A stretch of DNA of 64,000 bases from Bacillus alkalicellulosilyticus (lineage in GTDB: Bacteria > Bacillota > Bacilli > Bacillales > Bacillaceae_F). Positions 38,420 to 46,737 of this stretch are shown here, piece after piece; the first letter of the stretch is position 1; each line of letters begins with the position of its first letter. The position numbers were made by a program, and so were the translations under genes. Location: positions 3,938,068 through 4,002,067 of the forward strand of contig NZ_KV917381.1 of the NCBI RefSeq assembly GCF_002019795.1. Reading direction: 5' to 3'. Below the pieces are notes generated by a model. The model did not search any database. It was not told where the DNA came from and was given only the letters and a program-made list of their open reading frames with translations.

Positions 38420-38880
38420 GTACTCGGGTTCATGCTTCTTTCGGTCGTTCATAAGTGCTATGAACGACATTTGGCAATCGCTTTAGCTTCCTCAGGGCGT
38501 TCATCCAGGTTATGAACGACATTTGGCAATCCCTTTAGCTTCCTCAGGGCGTTCATCCAGGTTATGAACGACCTTTGACACTCGTTTCAGCTTCCTTTGG
38601 GCGTTCATTCGCGCTATGAACGACTTTTAATACTCGTTTCAGCTTCCTTTGGGCGTTCATTCAACCGATGAACGACCTTACCACCTTGCTTCAGCTTTCT
38701 CAGGGCGTTCATTCGCACTATGAACGACCTTTGACACTCGTTTCAGCTTCCTTAGGGCATTCATTCGCGCTATGAACGACTTTTAATACTCGTTTCAGCT
38801 TCCTTGGGTCGTTCATTCAACCGATGAACGACCTTACCACCTTGCTTCAGCTTCCTTAGGCGTTCACAAAGGCTCCGCGC
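38420..38880. repeat. 52-bp tandem hairpin array upstream of sufC (family 2)
   Basis: Eight hairpins with arms CGTTCAT/ATGAACG (often extended by GT/AC) and seven-base loops begin near 38444, 38497, 38549, 38601, 38653, 38705, 38757 and 38808. Each is followed by a conserved 28-base linker with core ACTCGTTTCAGCTTCCTT. Hairpins 3-5 and 6-8 repeat as a 156-base block. A degenerate unit lies at 38400-38443 and a broken one at 38859. No protein is encoded. Beyond the array, 38210-38400 is AT-rich with nothing else seen. Confidence 0.9.
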
Positions 38881-38931
38881 TATTCGCTCTCCCTTAGTTC
38901 CCATCTCCCCACGCTATAAAACGAAACATTC

Positions 38932-38975
38932 ATAAGAAATGCCCTTCATTTCAATAAATGAAGGACATTCCTTAT
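38932..38975 (-). terminator. 20-bp hairpin after a small gene
   Basis: ATAAGAAATGCCCTTCATTT pairs with AAATGAAGGACATTCCTTAT with two wobble pairs. It lies 43 bases past the small minus-strand gene and is probably its terminator, although the T-tract is poor. Confidence 0.5.
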
Positions 38976-39018
38976 CATGCTATCCGAATGTTACTTGTCA
39001 TAAGCCTAAGTAACAGTT

Positions 39019-39150
39019 TTAAACGGCAATGATTTTTTTACTTTGTTGATGGTCTTTCTCACGAGCTTTTTCAACCTCTAGTCGTTTTTCTAGACTGCGG
39101 TTATAATCGGCATATCCTATTCCGTGTGATTGCTGCATTGCTTTTTCCAT
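39019..39150 (-). CDS. Small charged protein, unknown function
   Basis: This 43-residue frame (from ATG 39150) encodes a helical, highly charged protein: MEKAMQQSHGIGYADYNRS followed by a Lys/Arg/Glu-rich helix and a hydrophobic end IIAV. The ATG has no good ribosome site. The frame stays open to 39192, and an AAGGGA site lies eight bases before an ATT at 39189 in the same frame, so a rare ATT start giving 56 residues is possible. Codon choice looks coding. No family is recognised. Confidence 0.5.
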   Translation of the reverse strand: MEKAMQQSHGIGYADYNRSLEKRLEVEKAREKDHQQSKKIIAV

Positions 39151-39354
39151 TTCGCTCGTATGAGTTGTGTTAATCTTGACGCTAATAATAAATCAATCCC
39201 TTCTTTTTTCTCACAAGAAAATGATACCACGGTCTGATTATTGACCCAACCGTCAAATATCGTTATATTTCCTCACAAAGAACAAAGAACGGAGCGTCAG
39301 AAAAACTCACAGGCGTATATTATATGTTTACTTTGATAATCTTCGTATACCTTA

Positions 39355-39732
39355 CTATTGTTTCATATTCGAGGATTGCAACTCAGAAATTGCATCCTGA
39401 ACTAATGTAACAGCCTGGCTCATCGCCGCGCCCCCACCAAATGCTGCGGTTACACCAATTGCTTCAAGGATTTCATCCTCAGAACAACCTTGGTCCAAGC
39501 AGCCTTTTGTATGATAAATAATGCAATATTCATCTTGTGCATTAATGCTAATGCCAAGGGCGATTAACTGCTTCATTTTTTGAGAAAGCTTTCCTTCCTT
39601 AAAACACTCTTCTGTAAACGCATTATACTTTTGTGCAATCTTAGGCATCTTTTGCGTAAACGTGCCTAAGCCTTCTTTATAATCTTGCAATGCCATTTCA
39701 ATCATGTTCATGTCTTGTTGTTGCTGGTCCAT
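39355..39732 (-). CDS. yurZ: Carboxymuconolactone decarboxylase/AhpD-like protein YurZ
   Basis: This 125-residue protein is of the CMD/AhpD family (YurZ). The family motif is the [11 protein letters not shown] segment, with an AhpD-like Cys and His, followed by [22 protein letters not shown]. Family members reduce peroxides or hydroperoxide partners; the role of YurZ is not known. GAGGTG precedes the ATG. It lies between suf and met genes as in B. subtilis. Confidence 0.88.
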   Translation of the reverse strand: MDQQQQDMNMIEMALQDYKEGLGTFTQKMPKIAQKYNAFTEECFKEGKLSQKMKQLIALGISINAQDEYCIIYHTKGCLDQGCSEDEILEAIGVTAAFGGGAAMSQAVTLVQDAISELQSSNMKQ

Positions 39733-39846
39733 ACGCTCACCTCATCATAATTTATGTATTACACTAGTAGTATGGCAGTCACCTAGTAAAAACATGTATT
39801 AATTAACATGATTATATGGTATCAAACACGTCCCGATCATATCGAT

Positions 39847-39880
39847 AAAAAAATCCAACAGCCCTAAGGACTGTTGGATT
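39847..39880 (-). terminator. Terminator of the metNPQ operon
   Basis: AATCCAACAG and CTGTTGGATT form a 10-bp stem followed on the minus strand by seven T. It lies seven bases past the metQ stop. Confidence 0.88.
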
Positions 39881-39886
39881 AAGCAA

Positions 39887-40762
39887 TTATTCTGTTACAG
39901 GAACGACTGAACCGCCCCACTCTTCAATAATGAAATCTTGGATTTCTTGAGAGCGTAACACTTCAATTAACGTAAGAATTTCTGGACGAGTTTCATCACC
40001 CGTACGAACTGTAATGATGTTCACATAAGGATTGTTCTCTCCACTTTCAATTGCAATTGCATCTTCAAGCGGGTTTAAACCAGCATCAATGGCATAGTTA
40101 GAGTTAATTAATACTGCGTCGCCTTCGCCTTGTAAATAAGCTTGAGAAAGCATACTTGCGTCAATGTTCGCTTTGAAATCTAAGTTTTTAGGATTTTCAA
40201 TAATGTCATCTAATTGTGCGCCAAGGCCAACACCTTCAGCTAACGTAATTAACCCTTTTTCTTCAAGCATTAATAAAATACGTCCATGGTCCGTAAATGA
40301 ATCACTCATAATAATTTGAGCTCCTTCAGGTAACTCATCAAGGCTTGTGTACTCTTGAGAATAAACACCGATTGGCTCAATGTGAATTCCACCAGCATTA
40401 ACAAACTCATAGCCATGGTCAGCGATTTGAGCCTCTAAATACGGGATGTGCTGGAAGTAGTTTGCATCAAGTGCTTCTTCATCTAACGCACGGTTTGGCA
40501 TAACATAGTCTTGGAATCTTTCAATTTGTAATGTAATTCCTTGCTCTGCTAAAAGGGGTTGAGCTTGCTCTAAAATAACAGCGTGAGGAACATTCGTTGC
40601 ACCAACAATAAGAGTTACCTCTTCAGCAACCGGAGCCTCTTCCGTTTCTTCTACTTCGGGTGTACCTGTTTGTTGTTCTTCAACAATTTCTTCTCCTTGT
40701 CCACAAGCAACAAGTGTAAGAGATAATAAAGCTGCACTTACTAGACCTACTAACTTTTTCAT
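39887..40762 (-). CDS. metQ: Methionine-binding lipoprotein MetQ
   Basis: MetQ is the substrate-binding lipoprotein of the methionine ABC importer, anchored outside the membrane. The 291-residue protein has a lipobox LTLVAC (Cys near residue 20), an acidic linker rich in Glu, Val and Pro, and the NLPA-family domain (GATNVPHAVILEQ ... LDANYFQHIPYLE). GGAGAG is seven bases before the ATG at 40762. Last gene of metN-metP-metQ. Confidence 0.95.
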   Translation of the reverse strand: MKKLVGLVSAALLSLTLVACGQGEEIVEEQQTGTPEVEETEEAPVAEEVTLIVGATNVPHAVILEQAQPLLAEQGITLQIERFQDYVMPNRALDEEALDANYFQHIPYLEAQIADHGYEFVNAGGIHIEPIGVYSQEYTSLDELPEGAQIIMSDSFTDHGRILLMLEEKGLITLAEGVGLGAQLDDIIENPKNLDFKANIDASMLSQAYLQGEGDAVLINSNYAIDAGLNPLEDAIAIESGENNPYVNIITVRTGDETRPEILTLIEVLRSQEIQDFIIEEWGGSVVPVTE

Positions 40763-40781
40763 GATGTTTCTCTCCTTTTTC

Positions 40782-41450
40782 CTATCTTTTATCTGTTTTA
40801 TTTGTGTAAAAATCACCAATCCATTGGATGATGAAAATGATGACTAAGATTGTGATTGTTGCCACCCATACTATATCCCAATTATTTCGTTGGTACCCAT
40901 CCATAAACGCAATATAGCCAAGACCTCCGGCTCCAATAAAGCCCGCCATTGCCGTATAACTAACAAGCGCAATAGATGTAACTGTAATCCCTGATATTAA
41001 TGCTGGCTTTGATTCAGGAAGAAGTACCTTATAAATAATTTGGAAATGTGAAGCACCCATCGATTGCGCTGCTTCAATAACACCTTTATCAATTTCGCGT
41101 AATGCGATTTCAACCATCCTTGCATAAAAAGGCGCTGCTCCAAAGACGAGCGCCGGAATTGCCGCCTTCCATCCAAATATCGTTCCTACAAAGAACTTCG
41201 TAAGTGGTATCAGTAAAATGATAAGTATAATAAATGGGATGGAACGAAAGACATTGACGTACATCGCAGTAACAGTATAGACTGGACGATTTTCCCAAAG
41301 GTTTCCCTTAGCGGTTAAAAACAATAACAACCCAAGAATAATTCCGAAAAATGCAGTTAATAGAACCGAAACAAAAGTCATACTTAGCGTTTCAATCGTT
41401 GCTTCCCAGATATTTTCCCATCTGACATTAGGTAATAGTTTAGTTCCCAC
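40782..41450 (-). CDS. metP: Methionine ABC transporter permease MetP
   Basis: MetP (MetI) is the 222-residue permease with five hydrophobic segments and the cytoplasmic EAA loop EAAQSMGASHFQIIYKVLLP that contacts MetN. It starts at GTG, six bases after GGAGGTGA, and overlaps the end of metN by 11 bases, so translation is coupled. Confidence 0.95.
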   Translation of the reverse strand: MGTKLLPNVRWENIWEATIETLSMTFVSVLLTAFFGIILGLLLFLTAKGNLWENRPVYTVTAMYVNVFRSIPFIILIILLIPLTKFFVGTIFGWKAAIPALVFGAAPFYARMVEIALREIDKGVIEAAQSMGASHFQIIYKVLLPESKPALISGITVTSIALVSYTAMAGFIGAGGLGYIAFMDGYQRNNWDIVWVATITILVIIFIIQWIGDFYTNKTDKR

Positions 41451-42468
41451 TTGTTATCACCTCCACATCGATGTTCTGTTCACCGATGTAAGCAATCGCT
41501 CTATTTACTTCATCAATTTCTCCGTCAAGCCTAACAAACAAAGTACCGTAAGAACCATCCACCGTTTGTGTAATTTTCCCTTGAAGGATATTGACATCAA
41601 CATCAAAATGGCGAATTAACATCGTCATAAACGGTTGTTCTGCTTTTTCACCAACAAAACTTATTTTGGCAATTACTCCGGAAGGATTGTTTTTTACAAG
41701 AGTGTTAATGACATCTTCCATATCGCCGGATTCTGTAACTTGTTTCACAAAATCTTTTGTTATATTCTTTTGAGGATTGCGAAACACATCAAGAACCTGA
41801 CCTTCTTCTACTACATTACCAGCCTCCATGACAGCAACACGGTTACATATCTTTTGGATCACATGCATTTCGTGAGTAATTAACACAATCGTTAATCCAA
41901 GCTTTTGATTAATATCAACAAGTAGCTCTAAGATTGAATCGGTGGTCTTCGGGTCAAGTGCAGACGTAGCTTCATCACAAAGCAATACCTTAGGACGGTT
42001 TGCAAGTGCCCTTGCAATCCCTACGCGTTGTTTTTGGCCACCACTTAATTGGGAAGGATAAGATTCGCCACGCCCTTCAAGACCAACTAACGTAATTAAC
42101 TCGTCCACTCTTGCATTCCGCTCTTCCTTTGGGATACCTGCAATTTCAAGCGGAAACGAAATATTTTCTCTGACCGTTCCCGACCATAACAAATTAAAAT
42201 GCTGGAAAATCATACTTATTTCTTGTCGGGCTTTTCGTAACTTAGACCCTTTTAAGCTCGATAGCTCTTTATCACCAATCGTTATCGTCCCGCTTGTTGG
42301 ACGTTCTAAACAGTTAAGCATTCGTATTAATGTACTTTTACCAGCACCACTATAACCAATGATTCCATAGATTTCTCCTTCTTGAATCGTTAAATCAACA
42401 TGGTCAATCGCTGTTACGATACCGTCTTTCGTTTCAAACAACTTCCGAATTCCTTGTATTGAAATCAA
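41440..42468 (-). CDS. metN: Methionine ABC transporter ATPase MetN
   Basis: MetN drives methionine import. The 342-residue protein has Walker A GYSGAGKST, signature LSGGQKQRVGIARAL, Walker B LLCDEATSALD, and a C-terminal NIL/ACT-like domain (about 265-340) that binds methionine and inhibits transport when the cell is replete. It starts at TTG six bases after GGGGGG. I see no S-box (SAM riboswitch) in the leader, although many Bacillus met operons have one. Confidence 0.95.
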   Translation of the reverse strand: MISIQGIRKLFETKDGIVTAIDHVDLTIQEGEIYGIIGYSGAGKSTLIRMLNCLERPTSGTITIGDKELSSLKGSKLRKARQEISMIFQHFNLLWSGTVRENISFPLEIAGIPKEERNARVDELITLVGLEGRGESYPSQLSGGQKQRVGIARALANRPKVLLCDEATSALDPKTTDSILELLVDINQKLGLTIVLITHEMHVIQKICNRVAVMEAGNVVEEGQVLDVFRNPQKNITKDFVKQVTESGDMEDVINTLVKNNPSGVIAKISFVGEKAEQPFMTMLIRHFDVDVNILQGKITQTVDGSYGTLFVRLDGEIDEVNRAIAYIGEQNIDVEVITSGN

Positions 42469-42569
42469 GTCTATCCCCCCAATCTACACAAACCTTAGTA
42501 TTCCTATTAATCTACTTATATTTATAACCGCAAAAAATCAATGAGTTTTCATCTGATAATTATGTGAGA

Positions 42570-42599
42570 ATAATAGCATGGTTATTTTTTTACTGTCAA
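42570..42599 (-). promoter_or_regulatory. Sigma-A promoter of metNPQ
   Basis: On the minus strand a perfect TTGACA (42594-42599) and TATTAT (42570-42575) are 18 bases apart. The leader to metN is about 95 bases, too short for a SAM riboswitch with its terminator. Confidence 0.7.
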
Positions 42600-42691
42600 T
42601 GATTTTCACTTTATTGAAATACTTTTATTATTGGTAATTATTTAATTTATCAAATTATTCACACAGTAATTTGATATCTTAAAATAACAAA

Positions 42692-42733
42692 GAAAATCCG
42701 AAACACAAGGTTATATTTCACCTTCGTTTCGGA
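42692..42733 (-). terminator. Terminator after the YibF-like gene
   Basis: TCCGAAAC and GTTTCGGA enclose 21 bases; the minus-strand stem runs into TTTTCTTTG. It lies 35 bases past the stop. Confidence 0.7.
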
Positions 42734-42767
42734 CTCAAATGAATGAGCGAAATTGTTGCTATTTCAT

Positions 42768-43526
42768 CTAGTTATGTCCCACTCTACTGACTAAAAAATA
42801 GGCGGTAATCGCAGCTGTAATTGGTATCGTCAATGCTATACCAATACCCGCACAAAATATAGTAATCATTTCTGCACTAAATATTTTAGAATTAATGATT
42901 TGCCCAAAAGAATAGGATAAATCTTTATACCATATCAGCAACGCCATATAACTTCCGAAGAACGCAAAAAATATCGTATTCGCACTCGTTCCTAATATAT
43001 CTCTTCCTATACTAATGCCAGCAGAGAATAACTCTCTTCTCGTTATTGAGGTATTATGAGCATAAATTTCGCGCATAGGAGAGGCAATCGAAATCGCAAT
43101 ATCAATAATAGCGCCTATTGTACTCATAATAATCATTGAAGCACCAATTTTCACAAAATCCACTCCGATGTAAAGCGAAAACACAGTTAGATCTTCTATC
43201 TCTTCTTCACCGAATCCCTGAATCAGTACGTTTTTATTAATTAGGAAGATGAACAGAAGTAAAAGAACAATCGTTATTACCGTTGACATGAATGCTGTAA
43301 TTGTTTTTACATTAATTCCATTTATAAAAAATAAACTAATAAAACTTATTGCTGCGCAAGCTATAATTGTTAATAGAATTGGGTTTGCATTCGGATGGGT
43401 CATAAAAAGAATCGTAAGAAAAAGAACACCAAAGTTAAAAAAGATAGCAATAAAAGACCTTGCTCCTTTTTCGCCTCCAACCATGACCATCAAAATAAAT
43501 AAAATAAGCGCTAATATCACATTCAT
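42768..43526 (-). CDS. YibE/F family membrane protein (second)
   Basis: This 252-residue protein belongs to the YibE/F family of multi-spanning membrane proteins of unknown function. It has seven or so hydrophobic segments and the family core IGASMIIMSTIGAIIDIAISIAS, then REIYAHNTS and GRDILGTSANTIFFAFFGS. It corresponds to the C-terminal half of the larger neighbour. Its ATG overlaps the upstream stop (ATGA), so the two are coupled and probably form one complex. Confidence 0.88.
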   Translation of the reverse strand: MNVILALILFILMVMVGGEKGARSFIAIFFNFGVLFLTILFMTHPNANPILLTIIACAAISFISLFFINGINVKTITAFMSTVITIVLLLLFIFLINKNVLIQGFGEEEIEDLTVFSLYIGVDFVKIGASMIIMSTIGAIIDIAISIASPMREIYAHNTSITRRELFSAGISIGRDILGTSANTIFFAFFGSYMALLIWYKDLSYSFGQIINSKIFSAEMITIFCAGIGIALTIPITAAITAYFLVSRVGHN

Positions 43527-44647
43527 ATTCTGGCCCTCTTTTGTTTCACAAAGTAAATCGAAATGTAAAGTCCAATCGGAATCGTTAATACGATCCCAAT
43601 TCCTCCTGCAAGAGCTCTAGCCATCTCCAAAGAAAGATTCATAGATAAAGTAAAGCCAAGGGGAGAAGCATTATTAAAGTAAAGGATAAGCATTGGAATC
43701 GACCCGCTTATATATACAAAAAATAGAATGTTAGTCATCGTTCCCATAATATCTTTGCCAATTTCCATCCCTGATTGTTTTAACGCTTTTACACTGATAT
43801 TATGGTTCTTTTCATACAGACCAAATATAGAAGATGACATCGTAATCGCAACATCCATTACTGCTCCTAATGTACCTACTAACACACCTGCCATAAAGAC
43901 CATTTGATGTGGTCTCGTCAAAAATTGCATTTCTTCGTATCGTAGTCCACTATCAGAAGTGAGCCACATGACAAGATAAGTTATGAATAACAATGTAAAC
44001 GTTCCGACGATGGTTGCGATGACCGCAGCATAGGTTTTTTCATGAAAGCCATTAACGAGCAGTAATGAAATCGCAGTAAATAAAATAACAGCTATACCAC
44101 ATATAAAGACAAGGCTTATGTTTGACGTTTTCAAGTAAACATCTAGCGCAAAAGATAACAACACAGCATTCACTAGTAAACTAATAATAGAAAACAAACC
44201 TTGTTTTTTCCCAACAATCAGTAATGTAAAGATAAAAATCCAAGCGACAAACACCACATATTTATCACGTTTTACATCTTGTATGGCGCCAGTTAAATTT
44301 GTATCTCCTTCTTCAATCCATACAAAAAGTTCATGACCTACTTTAAATTCATGGTCATATGCACCAGATAACGAATATTCATTTGTTAAGTGGATAAGCT
44401 GGCCTTTTTCATCTCCGTTCATCACCTTAGCTACGATATGCTGAGTAAATAAACGGTCTTCATTTTCAAACATATCAACCACTTCGGTCGTATCTAGTAG
44501 GTTCGTTTCAATTACTTTGGCTATAGGCTGATTATAAAATGAATAGTTGTGATTCACAAAGATTAAGGAAGAAATACAAAAAAGAACAATTATAATATAA
44601 ACAAGGGCACTTTTTTGCCGTAGTAAATCAAATAAGTGGGCTTTCAT
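43523..44647 (-). CDS. YibE/F family membrane protein (first)
   Basis: This 374-residue YibE/F protein has an N-terminal hydrophobic helix, an extracytoplasmic beta domain (about 35-130, with KVMNGDEKGQLIHLTNEY and GHELFVWIE), and seven or so membrane segments with GTLGAVMDVAITMSSSIFGL and GKDIMGTMTNILFFVYISG. The ATG at 44647 follows TTAGGAGTG; the frame opens at 44686. Paired YibE/F genes are frequent in Firmicutes; a transport role is inferred only from topology. Confidence 0.88.
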   Translation of the reverse strand: MKAHLFDLLRQKSALVYIIIVLFCISSLIFVNHNYSFYNQPIAKVIETNLLDTTEVVDMFENEDRLFTQHIVAKVMNGDEKGQLIHLTNEYSLSGAYDHEFKVGHELFVWIEEGDTNLTGAIQDVKRDKYVVFVAWIFIFTLLIVGKKQGLFSIISLLVNAVLLSFALDVYLKTSNISLVFICGIAVILFTAISLLLVNGFHEKTYAAVIATIVGTFTLLFITYLVMWLTSDSGLRYEEMQFLTRPHQMVFMAGVLVGTLGAVMDVAITMSSSIFGLYEKNHNISVKALKQSGMEIGKDIMGTMTNILFFVYISGSIPMLILYFNNASPLGFTLSMNLSLEMARALAGGIGIVLTIPIGLYISIYFVKQKRARI

Positions 44648-44730
44648 AAAAACACTCCTAAAACTCTTGTTAAAAGAATTAAACAACTTACATTAACAGG
44701 AAATAGGATGAGCGGTCAAGATTATTCCCG

Positions 44731-44763
44731 AAAAAAGACGCTTAGATACGTTATCCAAGCGCC
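44731..44763 (-). terminator. Terminator after the DUF4395 gene
   Basis: GGCGCTTGGAT pairs with ATCTAAGCGTC and is followed by six T on the minus strand, 15 bases past the stop. Confidence 0.85.
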
Positions 44764-44777
44764 TGCAAGAAATGAAT

Positions 44778-45191
44778 TTATTTTTTTAGCTGATAACGCA
44801 TTTTTTTCAGTTGGAAGTACATAAAGCATCCAACACAAAAACCTAATAAGGCTATCGTTGCTGCTACCGTAACCATCGCTACTAAAATCCAACCGCTCCA
44901 ATGACCAGCAAGTAAAATACCTAAACCGATTGCTAATAAAATTGCAGCAATCGTTTGATTAAAACGTGTAAGCTCAACCGATTCTGTTTCTTCCGTAGAA
45001 CGGTCTTTCTTATTTAGTTTCTTAGCAATCATAAAAGCAATATTTGCTTTTCCACCGAATATCAATGAGATGAGAACAAGTACTAAAGTAAGGGCAACAA
45101 TTGGCCAGCTTTGTAGTAAAAGTGCAGAAACCGTTAAAGTAACCATCATTAATTGATTGGATTTAACTAGGTAAATAGGAATTTCCTTCAT
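44778..45191 (-). CDS. DUF4395-like membrane protein
   Basis: This 137-residue protein starts with IPIYLVKSNQ and has four hydrophobic segments, including the C-terminal segment LGFCVGCFMYFQLKK. The pattern, with its late CVGC pair, fits the DUF4395 family, often found near thiosulfate or sulfur genes. Function is unknown. AAGGAGGG precedes the ATG. Confidence 0.78.
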   Translation of the reverse strand: MKEIPIYLVKSNQLMMVTLTVSALLLQSWPIVALTLVLVLISLIFGGKANIAFMIAKKLNKKDRSTEETESVELTRFNQTIAAILLAIGLGILLAGHWSGWILVAMVTVAATIALLGFCVGCFMYFQLKKMRYQLKK

Positions 45192-45256
45192 TTCATATCC
45201 CTCCTTCTCCTATAAGTATTATATTATATAAAATGAAAAAAAATCCAGAAAAAAGG

Positions 45257-45296
45257 AGACCTGAAAAAAAGGTTTTTTTACCTTTTTTCCAGGTCT
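45257..45296 (-). terminator. Terminator after yusG
   Basis: AGACCTG and CAGGTCT close a stem continued by AAAAAAGGT/ACCTTTTTT; six T follow on the minus strand. Confidence 0.85.
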
Positions 45297-45338
45297 GATG
45301 CAATGGGAGTATTTGCCATTGTAATTATTCTTACTATT

Positions 45339-45587
45339 TTAACACCAACCCATGTCGCAACCTTCTACATACTTATCTTGGTCCTCAGGGTGTTCCGCTT
45401 CATACCGAAATACCTTATTGTCCTCAAATTCATACCCTTGGCTCATCTCGTAAGTGTTTTTCCCTTCATCACTCATGATGATTTTTCCGACAACGGCTTC
45501 ATCCATATATAAGTTCATGGCACCGTTTTCTAATTTACCTTCGATTTTTCCGGTAACGTCTACTTTTTTCATGCTTGGTTCATTCAT
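45339..45587 (-). CDS. yusG: YusG, DUF2553 protein
   Basis: This 82-residue protein looks like YusG/DUF2553, ending in the conserved YVEGCDMGWC. It lies next to gcvH, as yusG does in B. subtilis. It is small, acidic and cytosolic, and its role is unknown. AAGGAGG is eight bases before the ATG. Confidence 0.8.
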   Translation of the reverse strand: MNEPSMKKVDVTGKIEGKLENGAMNLYMDEAVVGKIIMSDEGKNTYEMSQGYEFEDNKVFRYEAEHPEDQDKYVEGCDMGWC

Positions 45588-45656
45588 GTGATAACCTCCT
45601 TACCACTTATTCTTAAGATACCCGAATAGGCTCGTCTTAAACTTCTACTTCATTGT

Positions 45657-45702
45657 AAAAAAAGAGCATCCTTAGGTTTTATCAACCAAATGGACACTCT
45701 TT
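45657..45702 (-). terminator. Terminator after gcvH
   Basis: AAAGAG-caTCC and GGA-caCTCTTT form an imperfect stem with an inner GGTTT/ACC hairpin just past the gcvH stop, followed by T on the minus strand. Confidence 0.6.
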
Positions 45703-45708
45703 TATCAA

Positions 45709-46092
45709 TTATTCTTCAGTTATCATCTTTTTATATTCATCAACTGACATAAGCTTGTCCGCTTCTGAAAGGTCAGATGGTTCAATGACAATCATCCATG
45801 CTTTTTCATACGGTGATTCGTTAACGAATTCTGGAGAATCATCAAGGTCTTCATTTACCTCAACTACTTTTCCGCTGATTGGTGCATAAAGTTCAGAAAC
45901 TGTTTTTACAGATTCCACACTGCCAAAAGGCTCATCTGCTGTAATATCGTCTCCTACTTCTGGAAGTTCAACAAATACAATATCTCCTAACTCAGATTGC
46001 GCAAAATCAGTAATTCCAATACGAACTTTACCATCTTCTATTTTTACCCACTCATGCTCTTCAGAATACTTTAACTCTTTAGGTAAATTCAC
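45709..46092 (-). CDS. gcvH: Glycine cleavage system H protein
   Basis: GcvH is the lipoyl carrier of the glycine cleavage complex and, in Bacillus, the hub from which lipoyl groups are passed to other dehydrogenases. The 127-residue protein has the lipoylation Lys in [19 protein letters not shown] (about residue 63). It starts at GTG five bases after GGAGGG. LipA, encoded at 18.6 kb, modifies it. Confidence 0.96.
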   Translation of the reverse strand: MNLPKELKYSEEHEWVKIEDGKVRIGITDFAQSELGDIVFVELPEVGDDITADEPFGSVESVKTVSELYAPISGKVVEVNEDLDDSPEFVNESPYEKAWMIVIEPSDLSEADKLMSVDEYKKMITEE

Positions 46093-46157
46093 TTAAATCC
46101 CTCCAAATATATACTCAAGCTAAATATAATACAATTGTTAGTGTTTCACAACTATTG

Positions 46158-46517
46158 TTACGATTTCCAAGTTTGTTCAAACTGCTCTTCCTTAAAGCCA
46201 ACTGTAACTTTGCTTCCGTCTGTGACGATCGGTCGTTTAATTAACATCCCATCGGAAGCTAATAGCTGTAATAACTCATCTTCTGTAGCTGTTGGAATTT
46301 TATCCTTGATTCCTAGCTCGCGATATTTTTTTCCGCTTGTATTAAAGAACTTTTTTAACTCTAGATTGCTTTTTTCATACAACTCTTTTAATTCTTCTTT
46401 ACTTGGTGGATGTTCTACAATATGTATTGGTTCAAAAGCAATTCCATTACTTTCTAACCATGCTTTTGCCTTTTTACATGTTCCACAATTCGGATACCAA
46501 TAAAATGTTAAAGCCAT
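46158..46517 (-). CDS. yusI: ArsC/Spx-family protein YusI
   Basis: This 119-residue thioredoxin-fold protein belongs to the ArsC/Spx family. The N-terminal YPNCGTCKKAKAWL carries a CxxC pair and the RPIVTDGSKVTVGF segment corresponds to the Arg-containing ArsC/Spx motif. YusI-type proteins are not known to bind RNA polymerase. The ATG at 46517 is nine or so bases after GAGAGGAG. It lies between gcvH and fadE as in B. subtilis. Confidence 0.9.
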   Translation of the reverse strand: MALTFYWYPNCGTCKKAKAWLESNGIAFEPIHIVEHPPSKEELKELYEKSNLELKKFFNTSGKKYRELGIKDKIPTATEDELLQLLASDGMLIKRPIVTDGSKVTVGFKEEQFEQTWKS

Positions 46518-46599
46518 TGTGGCCAACTCCTCTCTCTTCCATGCTTTCCATTTTTTCTAAATAACATAATCATTTTAACTTTTAATTCTTTTTCATGCA

Positions 46600-46631
46600 A
46601 AGAAGCTCCCACGATTATAGGAGCTTCCTGG
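46600..46631 (-). terminator. Hairpin between fadE and yusI
   Basis: AGAAGCTCC and GGAGCTTCC enclose ten bases; on the minus strand TTCTTTGC follows. It is the best candidate terminator for the fad operon. The rest of the 46518-46737 gap has TTGAAGC/GCTTCAA (46690-46722), followed by A rather than T, so that is not a terminator. Confidence 0.5.
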
Positions 46632-46737
46632 CATAAAGCTGAGAGGAGAATGCTACTTCCTTTGCAGAAAGGAGGCATCATTATATTTTTTTTGAAGCAA
46701 TGTCTGTAGAAACAAAGCTTCAAAATTGATAATATCG

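Noticed and set aside
38420-38880. CRISPR array
   Set aside because: Spacing is regular and repeats are palindromic, but the sequence between them is also conserved, there are no unique spacers, and no cas gene is near.
46508-46723. Small minus-strand frame between fadE and yusI
   Set aside because: It lacks a ribosome site, overlaps the yusI start and is made of hairpin-rich intergenic DNA.
46686-46724. TTGAAGC/GCTTCAA stem as the fadE terminator
   Set aside because: On the fadE strand the stem is followed by A residues rather than T, so it cannot act as an intrinsic terminator in that direction.
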